Counted from the stretch's first letter, positions 43,369-50,315 are shown. The stretch is DNA of 64,000 nucleotides from Candidatus Nitrosopumilus sediminis (GCF_000299395.1 NC_018656.1:310001-374000), one strand, 5' to 3'. Numbers and translations: made by a program. Notes: generated from the letters alone by a model not told the origin.

Positions 43369-43653
43369 TCAAGCTTCTCGTCCATTAACTGTTCGTTCTG
43401 CTGCTTCACTGAAAGCTTTTTCTGAAACTTCTTTTCCTTTTTTAATAGGTTTTTTAGATAGTGTTTTTGGACCTTTACCACTAGGGGTGACTGTTCGCTC
43501 TGCTGCATTATCGTAAGCTTCTTTTGTAATGGCCTTTCCTTTCTTATCCGCAACTGTTTTTTGCGGTATTGGTTTGTTTTCTGCTGCTATGACAGTTCTT
43601 TTTGCAACAGTATTCCATGCTGATTCTTTAGATTTCTTGATTTTTTCACTCAT
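43369..43653 (-). CDS. AERTV-repeat basic protein (94 aa)
   Basis: A soluble Lys-rich protein with three copies of an A(W/Y/F)-x2-(V/A)-A-x-RTV motif: ESAWNTVAKRTV, EAYDNAAERTV and KAFSEAAERTV. Basic linkers (KPIPQKTVADKKGKA, KPIKKGKEVSE) separate them. The regular ~30-residue period suggests short helical repeats that bind a polymer or form filaments. No family recognised. Confidence 0.7.
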   Translation of the reverse strand: MSEKIKKSKESAWNTVAKRTVIAAENKPIPQKTVADKKGKAITKEAYDNAAERTVTPSGKGPKTLSKKPIKKGKEVSEKAFSEAAERTVNGREA

Positions 43654-43717
43654 AATTTTTTATGGTGAAATAGCTAATTAAGAAGAACGGATGTTTATGT
43701 AAAGAAGATGTACAGAA

Positions 43718-43735
43718 TTGTCAGCGTCGTTTAAT
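43718..43735 (+). promoter_or_regulatory. CAGCGTCG/TTAATG promoter motif, copy d
   Basis: TTGTCAGCGTCGTTTAATG on the plus strand lies about 25 bases before the ATG at 43759. It has the same core as the minus-strand copies at 42457 and 43238. Confidence 0.55.
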
Positions 43736-43758
43736 GTATTATTTTAGAAAATAAGATC

Positions 43759-43908
43759 ATGATAAATTATCTACAAAGAATTTTATGTATTTCTGCATTA
43801 TTTGTTTTCATATTAAGGATTTCTTCTATACCTAGTTCGTATGCTGATCATACTAATGTTAATGTGAATATCACTATGGGATCTTCAGTACCAGCATATG
43901 AAAATTGA
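43759..43908 (+). CDS. 49-aa secreted peptide, possibly a truncated cupredoxin
   Basis: A signal peptide (MINYLQRILCISALFVFILR to SYA) followed by DHTNVNVNITMGSSVPAYEN and a stop. The mature text resembles the first strand of thaumarchaeal plastocyanin-like proteins (EVxIVPGSSTPxxEE-like), but the copper-binding remainder is missing in all frames downstream. It may be a remnant or a genuine small secreted peptide. The promoter motif upstream is intact. Confidence 0.5.
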   Translation: MINYLQRILCISALFVFILRISSIPSSYADHTNVNVNITMGSSVPAYEN

Positions 43909-44008
43909 AATAATTGAAAAGATTTTGATAAGTAATGAGTAAAACAAATCCAGATAAGATTCAATTTTACATAGGCATAAATTCTATTGTCATGGTAAGA
44001 GAAACTGT

Positions 44009-44500
44009 ATGAATATCGATTCTCATATTGAAAATGCAACAAGAGCAATTCATAATGCAAAAATAGTTAGAAATACATCCAAAAAAATTCTATCAAAAAA
44101 ATCAAACATTCACCCTGAACATATTGTGGAATTAAGTAAGATTATGCAAAGTGTAATTTCAAGTACAGATAAGGCCATGAAAGGAGCTAAATTGGCAGAA
44201 TCTAGAGCAAAATCTCGATTAGCTGCCGTAAAAAAAGAAACATCAAAAACAATCACTCATACTAGAAATGCAAAACATGCTGCAATAGCATCAAGAAAAT
44301 CAGCTAATTCAGCACTGATTACATCAAAGAAAATGACAAATCCGCACCTTGTAAAAAAATATCAAAAAACATACAATATACAAATAGAGTCATCAATTCG
44401 TGCAGCTAAGATGGCAGAAAATGAAACTGCAAAAGCACTAATGGCATCTAAGACTGCCCGAATTGCAGCAAGAATGGCTCTAAAAGAATTACAAATTTAA
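44009..44500 (+). CDS. Ala/Lys-rich all-helical protein (163 aa)
   Basis: Almost entirely helical and basic, with A-K-x-A spacing repeated throughout (SSTDKAMKGAKLAESRAKSR, NAKHAAIASRKSANSALITS, AAKMAENETAKALMASKTAR). It has no Cys, signal peptide or transmembrane helix. The composition resembles DNA-binding or histone-H1-like proteins and stress proteins. A function cannot be assigned. The ATG at 44009 is the first in frame. Confidence 0.7.
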   Translation: MNIDSHIENATRAIHNAKIVRNTSKKILSKKSNIHPEHIVELSKIMQSVISSTDKAMKGAKLAESRAKSRLAAVKKETSKTITHTRNAKHAAIASRKSANSALITSKKMTNPHLVKKYQKTYNIQIESSIRAAKMAENETAKALMASKTARIAARMALKELQI

Positions 44501-44815
44501 TTAAAACCCGTCAAGTATTTGCTAAATTCCTATTTTGGTACAAAATAGAATCTTAAAATCAAATTTTGTGTGTAGAATAAGTAGACTTGAATTCTTTGTT
44601 TATCTGACTATTTTTGTAAAAAATCAAACAAATGTTTAGAATTTTCAAACCACATTCTTGTATAAGTGCAACGCAATAATGTTATGGTATACTCTTATGC
44701 AATTTATTTTACATCCGAATTTGATAGATTAACTGATGTGATACTTTCAAGTTTTTATGTAAAACAAAAACGTAAATAAAATTTTCAAATACTCTGTTGT
44801 TAGGCTAGAAATACT
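44501..44815. other. 315-bp gene-free stretch
   Basis: No supported ORF, RNA or strong dyad was seen. It contains an ATTAACTGATGTGATAC segment (about 44727) with weak similarity to the CAGCGTCA/TTAATA motif, but no minus-strand gene follows it. Confidence 0.5.
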
Positions 44816-44956
44816 ATGAACAAAGAAAAAAACATGAAACATTTTATAAAATGCACCTTTTGTGGCAAGTCTGATCGTGTCGAATATTTGGGTGGCCTTG
44901 ATTGGTTTTGTAATAAGAGATGCCATTACAATTTTAGACATAAAAATATAATCTAA
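44816..44956 (+). CDS. 46-aa zinc-finger microprotein
   Basis: MNKEKNMKHFIKCTFCGKSD, RVEYLGGLDWFCNKRCHYNF, then RHKNII. C-x2-C and C-x3-C-H make one treble-clef-like zinc site. A second ATG at position 7 is possible. The frame on the opposite strand (64 codons) lacks features. Function unknown. Confidence 0.6.
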   Translation: MNKEKNMKHFIKCTFCGKSDRVEYLGGLDWFCNKRCHYNFRHKNII

Positions 44957-45058
44957 AATAGAAAAAAATTATAATTTATGTTTGAGAGGTCCAAAATCCT
45001 AAAAATTTGAACCTACGATAAAACTATTGTTTAAATTAAATAAAATGCTAATTGTTTT

Positions 45059-45163
45059 GTGAAACCTCAATCATGTCGAAATTGTGGAAAAGAACTTTTT
45101 CAAAACCAAAGAACATGTCCTCACTGTGGTAGGGAAAGTGGTTATGATGATACTGAAATTTAG
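45059..45163 (+). CDS. 34-aa zinc-ribbon microprotein
   Basis: GTG start; reads MKPQSCRNCGKELFQNQRTC, then PHCGRESGYDDTEI. Two C-x2-C knuckles with typical CRNCGKEL and CPHCGRE turns form a complete minimal zinc ribbon. Same strand as the hsp20 gene 420 bases further on. Function unknown. Confidence 0.55.
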   Translation: MKPQSCRNCGKELFQNQRTCPHCGRESGYDDTEI

Positions 45164-45586
45164 ATCTTAAAATAATTCCATGTTCATCTACTTTCAATTT
45201 ATTCTCACAATCATAGGCAAACCTATGTCATCTTGTTTCTCACCCTTATTTGCTGTAATACGCACTAATCTACAATTTATTCAAGAACAAATTACTCGTC
45301 AAGTTTTTATCTATGGATTTGTGTCTTGTTTTGCCGTTACAAGGTTTGTAGGCAAAACCTAGTTGGTAAAGTCCATACGGAAAGAAAAACCTTCATCTAT
45401 TAAGACAAATTAGATTTTGATGGCAAAATCAGAATTGCTTGTATGTGATTAATTTTCATTTACTAGTTTGCCTGAAACCTTGAAATCTAAATATTGTAAT
45501 ATCTATGACAATATGTTATTTATGGATGATTTCTGCAAAAAATTTATATTTTGTAATCCCTATTACATTAATTCGGTGATTAAAAG
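45164..45586. other. 423-bp stretch without a supported gene
   Basis: A 60-codon ORF (45180-45362) lacks coding features. Two near-identical sequences occur: TAGGCAAACCTA (in hairpin CATAGG-CAAA-CCTATG, 45212-45227) and TAGGCAAAACCTA (in hairpin AGGTTT/AAACCT, 45342-45360). The rest is the hsp20 upstream region. Confidence 0.45.
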
Positions 45587-46081
45587 ATGTTTGATGACCA
45601 ATTCGAAACAGCATTTCGAAGATTGTCAAATCCCTTTTTTTCAGTGGGTGATGTCTTCGAAAATCCCAGAGGAGGCAATATTCAAACTATTGGGCCCTAC
45701 TACTATGGTTATGTAAAGACTGTAGGAGAGGACGGTATTCCTCATGTAACTGAATGGGGAAACACAAAACCTTCAAACTCTCTAACTGATTCTACAGTAA
45801 GAGATCCATATGTTGATGTTTCAGTAGATGAAAAAACCAGTACTCTCAAGATAGTCTCTGAGATGCCAGGAATTGAAAAATCTGACATTAAGTTAAATGT
45901 GTCAGATAAACTCGTCTTGCTCTCAGCAGAACATGAAGACAGAAAGTACGAAAAGAAAATCCCACTACCATCAAAAGTAGATGAAAACTCTGCAAAAGCC
46001 AAATACACAAACGGGGTTTTACAAGTGACTCTGACACTTGCAAAAGAAAAACCCAAAGGAAAGATGGTTACTGTAGAGTAA
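45587..46081 (+). CDS. hsp20: Small heat shock protein (Hsp20/alpha-crystallin)
   Basis: ATP-independent holdase of 164 residues. The alpha-crystallin domain spans about residues 75-160 (DPYVDVSVDEKTSTLKIVSE, MPGIEKSDIKLNVSDKLVLL), with the conserved A-x-x-x-N-G-V-L motif AKYTNGVLQVTL and a C-terminal KPKGKMVTVE. The N-terminal region is Phe/Gly-rich. It is followed by a tiny gene with a strong ribosome-binding site, possibly in the same transcript. Confidence 0.94.
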   Translation: MFDDQFETAFRRLSNPFFSVGDVFENPRGGNIQTIGPYYYGYVKTVGEDGIPHVTEWGNTKPSNSLTDSTVRDPYVDVSVDEKTSTLKIVSEMPGIEKSDIKLNVSDKLVLLSAEHEDRKYEKKIPLPSKVDENSAKAKYTNGVLQVTLTLAKEKPKGKMVTVE

Positions 46082-46097
46082 TTTAGGAGGGAAGAAG

Positions 46098-46220
46098 ATG
46101 CGAAACAATACGCCAATAGATCAAATCAAGTCTTCTGTAAAATCTTCTGTGGAAAAAATTTCTTCATACTCTGAAGAAGTTATTTCAAAATGGAAGATTG
46201 GCAGGAGAAATTTCCCTTGA
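46098..46220 (+). CDS. 40-aa hypothetical protein
   Basis: MRNNTPIDQIKSSVKSSVEK, then ISSYSEEVISKWKIGRRNFP. A strong ribosome-binding site AGGAGGGA lies 6-13 bases before the ATG, unusual in a genome dominated by leaderless genes, which suggests an internal operon gene after hsp20. It is helical with a basic end. No family recognised. Confidence 0.55.
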   Translation: MRNNTPIDQIKSSVKSSVEKISSYSEEVISKWKIGRRNFP

Positions 46221-46233
46221 GGTGGTGATAAAA

Positions 46234-46416
46234 ATGCCAGACACTCTGTGTAGACAATGCGGAGGAGAGTTGGATGTTGAAAAGCAATGTTTTCATTGTG
46301 ATCAACCTATCCAACTAGTTTGTACAAAATGCACAAATCCTACAGAAATCAGATTCCACAGTCAATGCATATACGGTGAGGAGAACATATGTCATACAGT
46401 AGCAGCTCTTGCATAA
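46234..46416 (+). CDS. 60-aa double zinc-finger microprotein, family member 3
   Basis: MPDTLCRQCGGELDVEKQCF and on to CTKCTNPTEIRFHSQC: the third protein with C-x2-C-x9-C-x2-C-x7-C-x2-C-x8-H-x2-C spacing and ligands at residues 6, 9, 19, 22, 30, 33, 42 and 45. I chose the ATG at 46234, because its spacing then matches members 1 and 2 exactly and GGTGGTGA lies upstream; the frame opens earlier at 46198. Follows hsp20 and the 40-aa gene. Confidence 0.75.
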   Translation: MPDTLCRQCGGELDVEKQCFHCDQPIQLVCTKCTNPTEIRFHSQCIYGEENICHTVAALA

Positions 46417-46583
46417 GTCATAAAACACCTAATTCAAACATGTGGGGGATTTCATCCTCTCCACATGTTCCAACTTTTTTGGGGCTGTGCCATAAATGTT
46501 GGACAAGCAATACTGTTGTATACCTTACAGAGTCTGATGAAATTTTGTGTAACAAATGCTTTGGTGAATACTCAAAATGCTAA
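46389..46583 (+). CDS. 64-aa zinc-finger protein
   Basis: Starts MSYSSSSCISHKTPNSNMWG and contains GLCHKCWTSNTVVYLTESDE then ILCNKCFGEYSKC: two C-x2-C knuckles form a zinc ribbon in the C-terminal half. The ATG overlaps the previous gene by 28 bases; an ATG at 46440 would remove the overlap. It is probably in one transcript with hsp20 and family member 3. Confidence 0.6.
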   Translation: MSYSSSSCISHKTPNSNMWGISSSPHVPTFLGLCHKCWTSNTVVYLTESDEILCNKCFGEYSKC

Positions 46584-46611
46584 AACATACTGGCAAAACA
46601 AAAAGGGAGAT

Positions 46612-47103
46612 TTGACATTGAATATCAAAATCCCCAAAATTATTTTTGGACCTATAATCGCCGTTTTAATAGCTATGCTTCTTAGTTTTGTTCTAAGTGA
46701 TACAAGCATTGAATCGCTAGCTCCTGTGGATTCTAGGAATTTAGAATTTGAAAATATTGGAAAAAACTCTGAATCTGAAATATTTTCAAAAAATTTGTAT
46801 TCTGGACCATTTGCTATTTTAGATGGAACATATGGTGTAGATGATACTGTATTTCTAATTGGAAGTGAAATTCCGGTGAATTCAAAGGGCACAATTGATT
46901 TTATTCGTCCTGATGGGAAAATCCACCATTCATTTCCTTTTGATGGATCAAAAAGCGCAGTAAACCACTATTTCACTCCTGTATCATCAAGTGATTTACG
47001 AGAATGCCTTGACTGTGAATTCTTTGGAACATGGACAATTTCTTTTAGAAGTGATGAAGGTATTTCATATTCTTCTATTAATTTTGAAGTAATTGATGAA
47101 TAA
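46612..47103 (+). CDS. Membrane-anchored extracellular protein (163 aa)
   Basis: I chose the TTG at 46612 (MTLNIKIPKIIFGPIIAVLI), preceded by GGGAGA. The frame is open back to 46465, but that part overlaps the zinc-finger gene and lacks sense. The N-terminal transmembrane helix is followed by a beta-rich exterior domain (GPFAILDGTYGVDDTVFLIG, GTIDFIRPDGKIHHSFPFDG) with a Cys pair ECLDCEF. No family recognised. Likely an envelope protein. Confidence 0.7.
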   Translation: MTLNIKIPKIIFGPIIAVLIAMLLSFVLSDTSIESLAPVDSRNLEFENIGKNSESEIFSKNLYSGPFAILDGTYGVDDTVFLIGSEIPVNSKGTIDFIRPDGKIHHSFPFDGSKSAVNHYFTPVSSSDLRECLDCEFFGTWTISFRSDEGISYSSINFEVIDE

Positions 47104-47142
47104 AACATAACTATGTGCATTTGGTAAAAATAATGATTCGAG

Positions 47143-47529
47143 TTGACATTTAATTATACTGTAAAAACCCAGAAAAATATCGATAAAGTAATTGAAGAAA
47201 TTACTGCCAAACTTTCAGAAATAAAATTTGGCGTTCTTGGAATATTAGATTTTAAGGCAATTTTTGCAAAAAAAGGAGTAGAATACCCACATGAGTACAA
47301 ATTATTAGAAGTATGCAACCCTCAGGCAGCAAAACAAGCCTTGGATTCAGATCCAAACATTGGTCTTTTACTTCCTTGCACTATTGCAGTGTTTGAGAAA
47401 AACGGCGAAAATTATATCAGCTTGGCAAAGCCTACCGAGTTACTTTTTGTTGCATCAAATGTTGAATTAGAATCGATGGGAAAAGACATTGAAACAAAAT
47501 TAACCAAAATCATCGATGATGTAAAATAA
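47143..47529 (+). CDS. DUF302 family protein
   Basis: A 128-residue protein with DUF302 text: TEEITAKLSEIKFGVLGILD-like helix, HEYKLLEVCNPQAAKQALDS, then IGLLLPCTIAVFEKNGENYI. The conserved C-N-P and L-P-C segments are retained. DUF302 has a small alpha-beta fold of unknown activity, often linked to metal or redox stress. The start is TTG at 47143. Confidence 0.87.
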   Translation: MTFNYTVKTQKNIDKVIEEITAKLSEIKFGVLGILDFKAIFAKKGVEYPHEYKLLEVCNPQAAKQALDSDPNIGLLLPCTIAVFEKNGENYISLAKPTELLFVASNVELESMGKDIETKLTKIIDDVK

Positions 47530-47592
47530 TTAATTTTATCTCTTAAGAGTAAAGTTAGTATTTGTAAATTTGAAAATAAAAAGTGATAGAGA

Positions 47593-47910
47593 TTATGGCT
47601 GAACCATTTCAACTCTATCGTTTAGTCTGTCATAGTATCCATTAACTTCCATTGAAGGAACATAAAACGTAGCAGATACTATATCTCCAACTTGAGCATC
47701 ACACTCAGACACGACTACGCTGACACCATATTGAGACTCTCCAACACAACCGTATTCTGTAACTGCTAGTACTGTTACATCTTCAGTAATTTGAGTTGGA
47801 ATAATGTTCCAAGGCGTTACTGTGAATACTGTAATTACAGCTATTCCTGTTATCATTATTGCCATTAGTGTACGTCGTGACAATCTTTTTTCTGTTTGTT
47901 CTGTTAACAT
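47593..47910 (-). CDS. Membrane-anchored small exterior protein (105 aa)
   Basis: Basic N-terminus (EKRLSRRTLMAIMITGIAVI) with one transmembrane helix and a short exterior domain containing a Cys pair (EYGCVGESQYG, VSECDAQVGDIV). No family recognised. It shares strand and direction with the fur-like gene upstream and could be its downstream partner, with a 76-base gap. Confidence 0.65.
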   Translation of the reverse strand: MLTEQTEKRLSRRTLMAIMITGIAVITVFTVTPWNIIPTQITEDVTVLAVTEYGCVGESQYGVSVVVSECDAQVGDIVSATFYVPSMEVNGYYDRLNDRVEMVQP

Positions 47911-47986
47911 TTCCTTTCACTGTATTTACGCGTTCACCAGATAAAAGGAAAGATATTTTTTTAGATTTGAAATCACAAAATAACTT

Positions 47987-48415
47987 CTAAATTTTCATCT
48001 TTGATTTACAATCATTGCAATAACCATGCAATTCAAAATTGCTCTTTAAGATTAGGTATTTTGATTTTTTAGCAGCTTTGATCTGAATGTCTTTTAGAGA
48101 TGCTTCATCAAGATCATCTATTTTTCCACATTTTAAACAGACAAGATTGATATGCTCATTAGTATGTGCATCAAATCTTGTTTCCCCTTCAACTTCTATT
48201 TCGTTAACAAGCTTCTTCTCTCTGAGTAACTCTAATGTTTTGTATACTGTAGACAGGCTTACCATTGGGTATCTTTTTCTTACAACCTTGTAGATAAGCT
48301 CTGCACTGGGATGGTCCTCTGTTTTTAATAGATAGTCTACTATTGCCATTCTCTGAGGCGTAATTCTAAACCCTTCATCTCTTAATGATGCGACGATCTG
48401 TTCTATCTGCTGCAT
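47987..48415 (-). CDS. Fur-family metal-responsive repressor (Fur/PerR/Zur)
   Basis: A 142-residue regulator. The winged helix (RITPQRMAIVDYLLKTEDHP, YPMVSLSTVYKTLELLREKK) is followed by the metal and dimerization domain with FDAHTNEHINLVCLKCGK and GYCNDCK, two C-x2-C structural zinc pairs. The sensory metal (Fe, Mn or Zn) cannot be told. It is divergent from a cluster of tiny Cys-rich genes, with 9-1-9 Fur-type palindromes in the shared promoter region. Confidence 0.93.
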   Translation of the reverse strand: MQQIEQIVASLRDEGFRITPQRMAIVDYLLKTEDHPSAELIYKVVRKRYPMVSLSTVYKTLELLREKKLVNEIEVEGETRFDAHTNEHINLVCLKCGKIDDLDEASLKDIQIKAAKKSKYLILKSNFELHGYCNDCKSKMKI

Positions 48416-48450
48416 ATACTATTATTCACATATACTACTATTTAATAACT

Positions 48451-48510
48451 ATTCCTTATTGATAATAATTCCTAATTAATAATAACACTTAATTAGGAAT
48501 AATTCCTAAT
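48451..48510. promoter_or_regulatory. Fur-type operator cluster between fur and the zinc-microprotein operon
   Basis: ATTAGGAAT-A-ATTCCTAAT (48492-48510) is a perfect 9-1-9 palindrome, the classic Fur-box geometry. A further perfect half-site ATTCCTAAT is at 48468-48476 and a near match ATTCCTTAT at 48451-48459. The 48468 and 48492 half-sites together form a 12-bp inverted repeat, ATTCCTAATTAA/TTAATTAGGAAT. The 19-bp site ends 6 bases before the ATG at 48517. Confidence 0.75.
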
Positions 48511-48516
48511 AATATT

Positions 48517-48684
48517 ATGCAAGCATTTCAAGATACACAACTAGAATTAAACAAAAAGACTGTAAACAACGCAGTTAGAATTTGTATTGACTGTGGCAAT
48601 ATAGCCGTCAAAATACAAAATCATGGCATCTTTTGCAAGGATTGCGGTTCATTCTTTGATATGGAGAAAAATTATGATGAGTGA
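48517..48684 (+). CDS. 55-aa zinc-ribbon microprotein, first gene of Fur-flanked operon
   Basis: MQAFQDTQLELNKKTVNNAV, RICIDCGNIAVKIQNHGIFC, KDCGSFFDMEKNYDE. Two C-x2-C knuckles form a ribbon. Its ATG is 6 bases from a 9-1-9 Fur-type palindrome, so repression by the divergent Fur protein is likely. Its end overlaps the next gene. Confidence 0.6.
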   Translation: MQAFQDTQLELNKKTVNNAVRICIDCGNIAVKIQNHGIFCKDCGSFFDMEKNYDE

Positions 48685-48850
48685 GCATTCTTGTAGAAGT
48701 GTTTGTGGGTATTATGATGCAAATGCTGAATTTCGAAATTCAGGAAATAACACCTTTAAAAAATACTGCAAGATCTGTGATTTAGAACTAATTTCAAAAT
48801 ACTCTAGCTGTCCTTGTTGTCACAAATCTTTTGAGGAGATTGGAGTATAA
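48674..48850 (+). CDS. 58-aa Cys-rich microprotein
   Basis: Start chosen at ATG 48674 (MMSEHSCRSVCGYYDANAEF); the frame is open upstream but overlaps the preceding gene. Six Cys plus one in a C-x3-C, C-x2-C and C-P-C-C arrangement (YCKICDLELI, SCPCCHKSFEE). It shares this pattern with the next gene, so the two are paralogues. Likely zinc-binding. Confidence 0.65.
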   Translation: MMSEHSCRSVCGYYDANAEFRNSGNNTFKKYCKICDLELISKYSSCPCCHKSFEEIGV

Positions 48851-49029
48851 TGGGATTTGTTTGTAAAGGAGTATGCGACAGTCTCAAGGGAGAAAAAATT
48901 CCCAATGGCTCCAAATATGGATATGGCCAAAAGAGATGCACATTGTGTAGTATTTTTATGACCGTTTCCGGGTTTCGTTGTCCTTGTTGTAGTGCTCTTT
49001 TGAGAACAAAATCAAGGAGTAAAAAATAA
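48850..49029 (+). CDS. 59-aa Cys-rich microprotein, paralogue of the preceding one
   Basis: MGFVCKGVCDSLKGEKIPNG, SKYGYGQKRCTLCSIFMTVS, GFRCPCCSALLRTKSRSKK. C-x3-C, C-x2-C and CPCC match the upstream gene, plus a basic tail that suggests nucleic-acid contact. ATG and stop interlock with both neighbours (ATAATG and TAATG). I recall similar small proteins as common in Thaumarchaeota, but no function is established. Confidence 0.65.
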   Translation: MGFVCKGVCDSLKGEKIPNGSKYGYGQKRCTLCSIFMTVSGFRCPCCSALLRTKSRSKK

Positions 49030-49169
49030 TGGCAAAAAGAATCACTGTGCTATTAAGTGATGATAATCTAAAAAAACTATATTCAAAACAAGCAGCGGAG
49101 ATTAAAAAATCATCAAAATCTGTTAGTTTCTCAAAAATAGTTAATGATACACTCCGAAAATCTCTCTAA
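49029..49169 (+). CDS. 46-aa ribbon-helix-helix-like protein
   Basis: MAKRITVLLSDDNLKKLYSK, QAAEIKKSSKSVSFSKIVND, TLRKSL. A short beta-strand (RITVLLS) followed by two helices with S-F-S-K-I-V-N matches the ribbon-helix-helix fold of CopG/Arc/MetJ-type repressors and antitoxins. The ATG overlaps the preceding stop (TAATG), so it is the last gene of the Fur-flanked operon. No toxin gene is adjacent. Confidence 0.6.
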   Translation: MAKRITVLLSDDNLKKLYSKQAAEIKKSSKSVSFSKIVNDTLRKSL

Positions 49170-49256
49170 ATTCATTTTAATTTCTAATATTGCTTAGGTA
49201 ACTTGGGATTTAACAAACAGGATGCTTTATGACTGGTTATTTTCTAGAAAAAGCAA

Positions 49257-50315
49257 ATGAAAACAACTCTTGGGCCTATAGAGATTACCCCGCTTGAGTG
49301 GATATCAATTAACCAATTTCTACATGAAATAAAAAAGATTGATTCTCAATGTGTATCAGTGTATTATCCCTATGGAAAGGGGCAAGACACAATATCACTA
49401 CTCCAGGAAACAAAGCGAAACGAAACTCTGGAAAGAATAGAGTCAAAAATTGAAAACAAAATTGCTGAACTTAAAAAAAATCCTGTCTCTGTAGGGAAAT
49501 TTGCCAAAACACTGTGCATCTTTGGATGGATAAAAAACGGCAAAGTCGATATCAAAGTTATTGGCACTTCAAAAAAATTGCCATACGTCTACATGGCAAG
49601 CAAAAAGCCATTTATCAAACCATTCAATGATATTTTGGAAACTAATTATGATGTCTTACTGGTAACGCTAGATCAAAAATCTGCAAGAATTCAAAAATTT
49701 CATGGCAGTCAAATAATTCAAGAGGCTAAGCTTGGAATTGATTTGCAAGGCAGGCATCGCAAGGGGGGACAGAGTCAGGGAAGGTTCCTCAGAGCAAGAC
49801 AAACCAAAATCCATGTTTTCTTCAAGAAGGTGGCAAACAAAGTCAAAGAGATGGATTCGAATTCTTTGCTAATTTTATTGGGTGGAATTGGACCTGCAAA
49901 AACCGAGTTTTATGATGAACTCAATTCAGAATTGGTAAAAAAATGCCGATTTGTAGAAAACTTGTCCTTTTCTACATCTATGAAGGAGATTAACAAAAAA
50001 ATAATTCGGCATTTGTATCAGCACAGACGAAAATATGTTACAGAACTAATTGAAAAATACGAGACTCTAGTCAAAGATGGACTAACTGCTAAAAGAAATG
50101 ATGTAATTTACAAAGCATTAGAAATTGGCGCAGTAGATACCCTAATTGTTTCTGCAAATTATCATACAAATTCACAATTCAAGAAAATAATGAAGATGTT
50201 AGAGATTGCAAAAAATACCTCCTGTAAAATAGAGTTTGCAGTTTCCTCAAAAATAATAAAAAAACTAGACATTGACAACTCTGTCCTGGCCATACTTCGA
50301 TACAAAATAACATAA
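49257..50315 (+). CDS. eRF1-related GGQ protein without a stop-codon reading domain (Vms1-like)
   Basis: A 352-residue relative of aRF1/eRF1. The peptide-release motif GGQ is at residues 170-172 in QGRHRKGGQSQGRFLRARQ. It is followed by an eRF1-type central and C-terminal domain (LLILLGGIGPAKTEFYDELN, GAVDTLIVSANYHTNSQFKK). The N-terminal ~130 residues are short and lack the NIKS and YxCxxxF stop-codon motifs. This is the layout of Vms1-like release factors that free nascent chains on stalled ribosomes without codon recognition. A canonical aRF1 presumably exists elsewhere. The start is ATG. Confidence 0.82.
   Translation: MKTTLGPIEITPLEWISINQFLHEIKKIDSQCVSVYYPYGKGQDTISLLQETKRNETLERIESKIENKIAELKKNPVSVGKFAKTLCIFGWIKNGKVDIKVIGTSKKLPYVYMASKKPFIKPFNDILETNYDVLLVTLDQKSARIQKFHGSQIIQEAKLGIDLQGRHRKGGQSQGRFLRARQTKIHVFFKKVANKVKEMDSNSLLILLGGIGPAKTEFYDELNSELVKKCRFVENLSFSTSMKEINKKIIRHLYQHRRKYVTELIEKYETLVKDGLTAKRNDVIYKALEIGAVDTLIVSANYHTNSQFKKIMKMLEIAKNTSCKIEFAVSSKIIKKLDIDNSVLAILRYKIT

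Noticed and set aside
45180-45362. 60-codon plus-strand ORF upstream of hsp20
   Set aside because: No recognisable features, overlaps the twin hairpin sequences, and no start context.
46465-46611. N-terminal extension of the membrane-anchored protein (open frame from 46465)
   Set aside because: It overlaps the zinc-finger gene in another frame and reads as nonsense; the TTG at 46612 with upstream GGGAGA gives a clean membrane helix.
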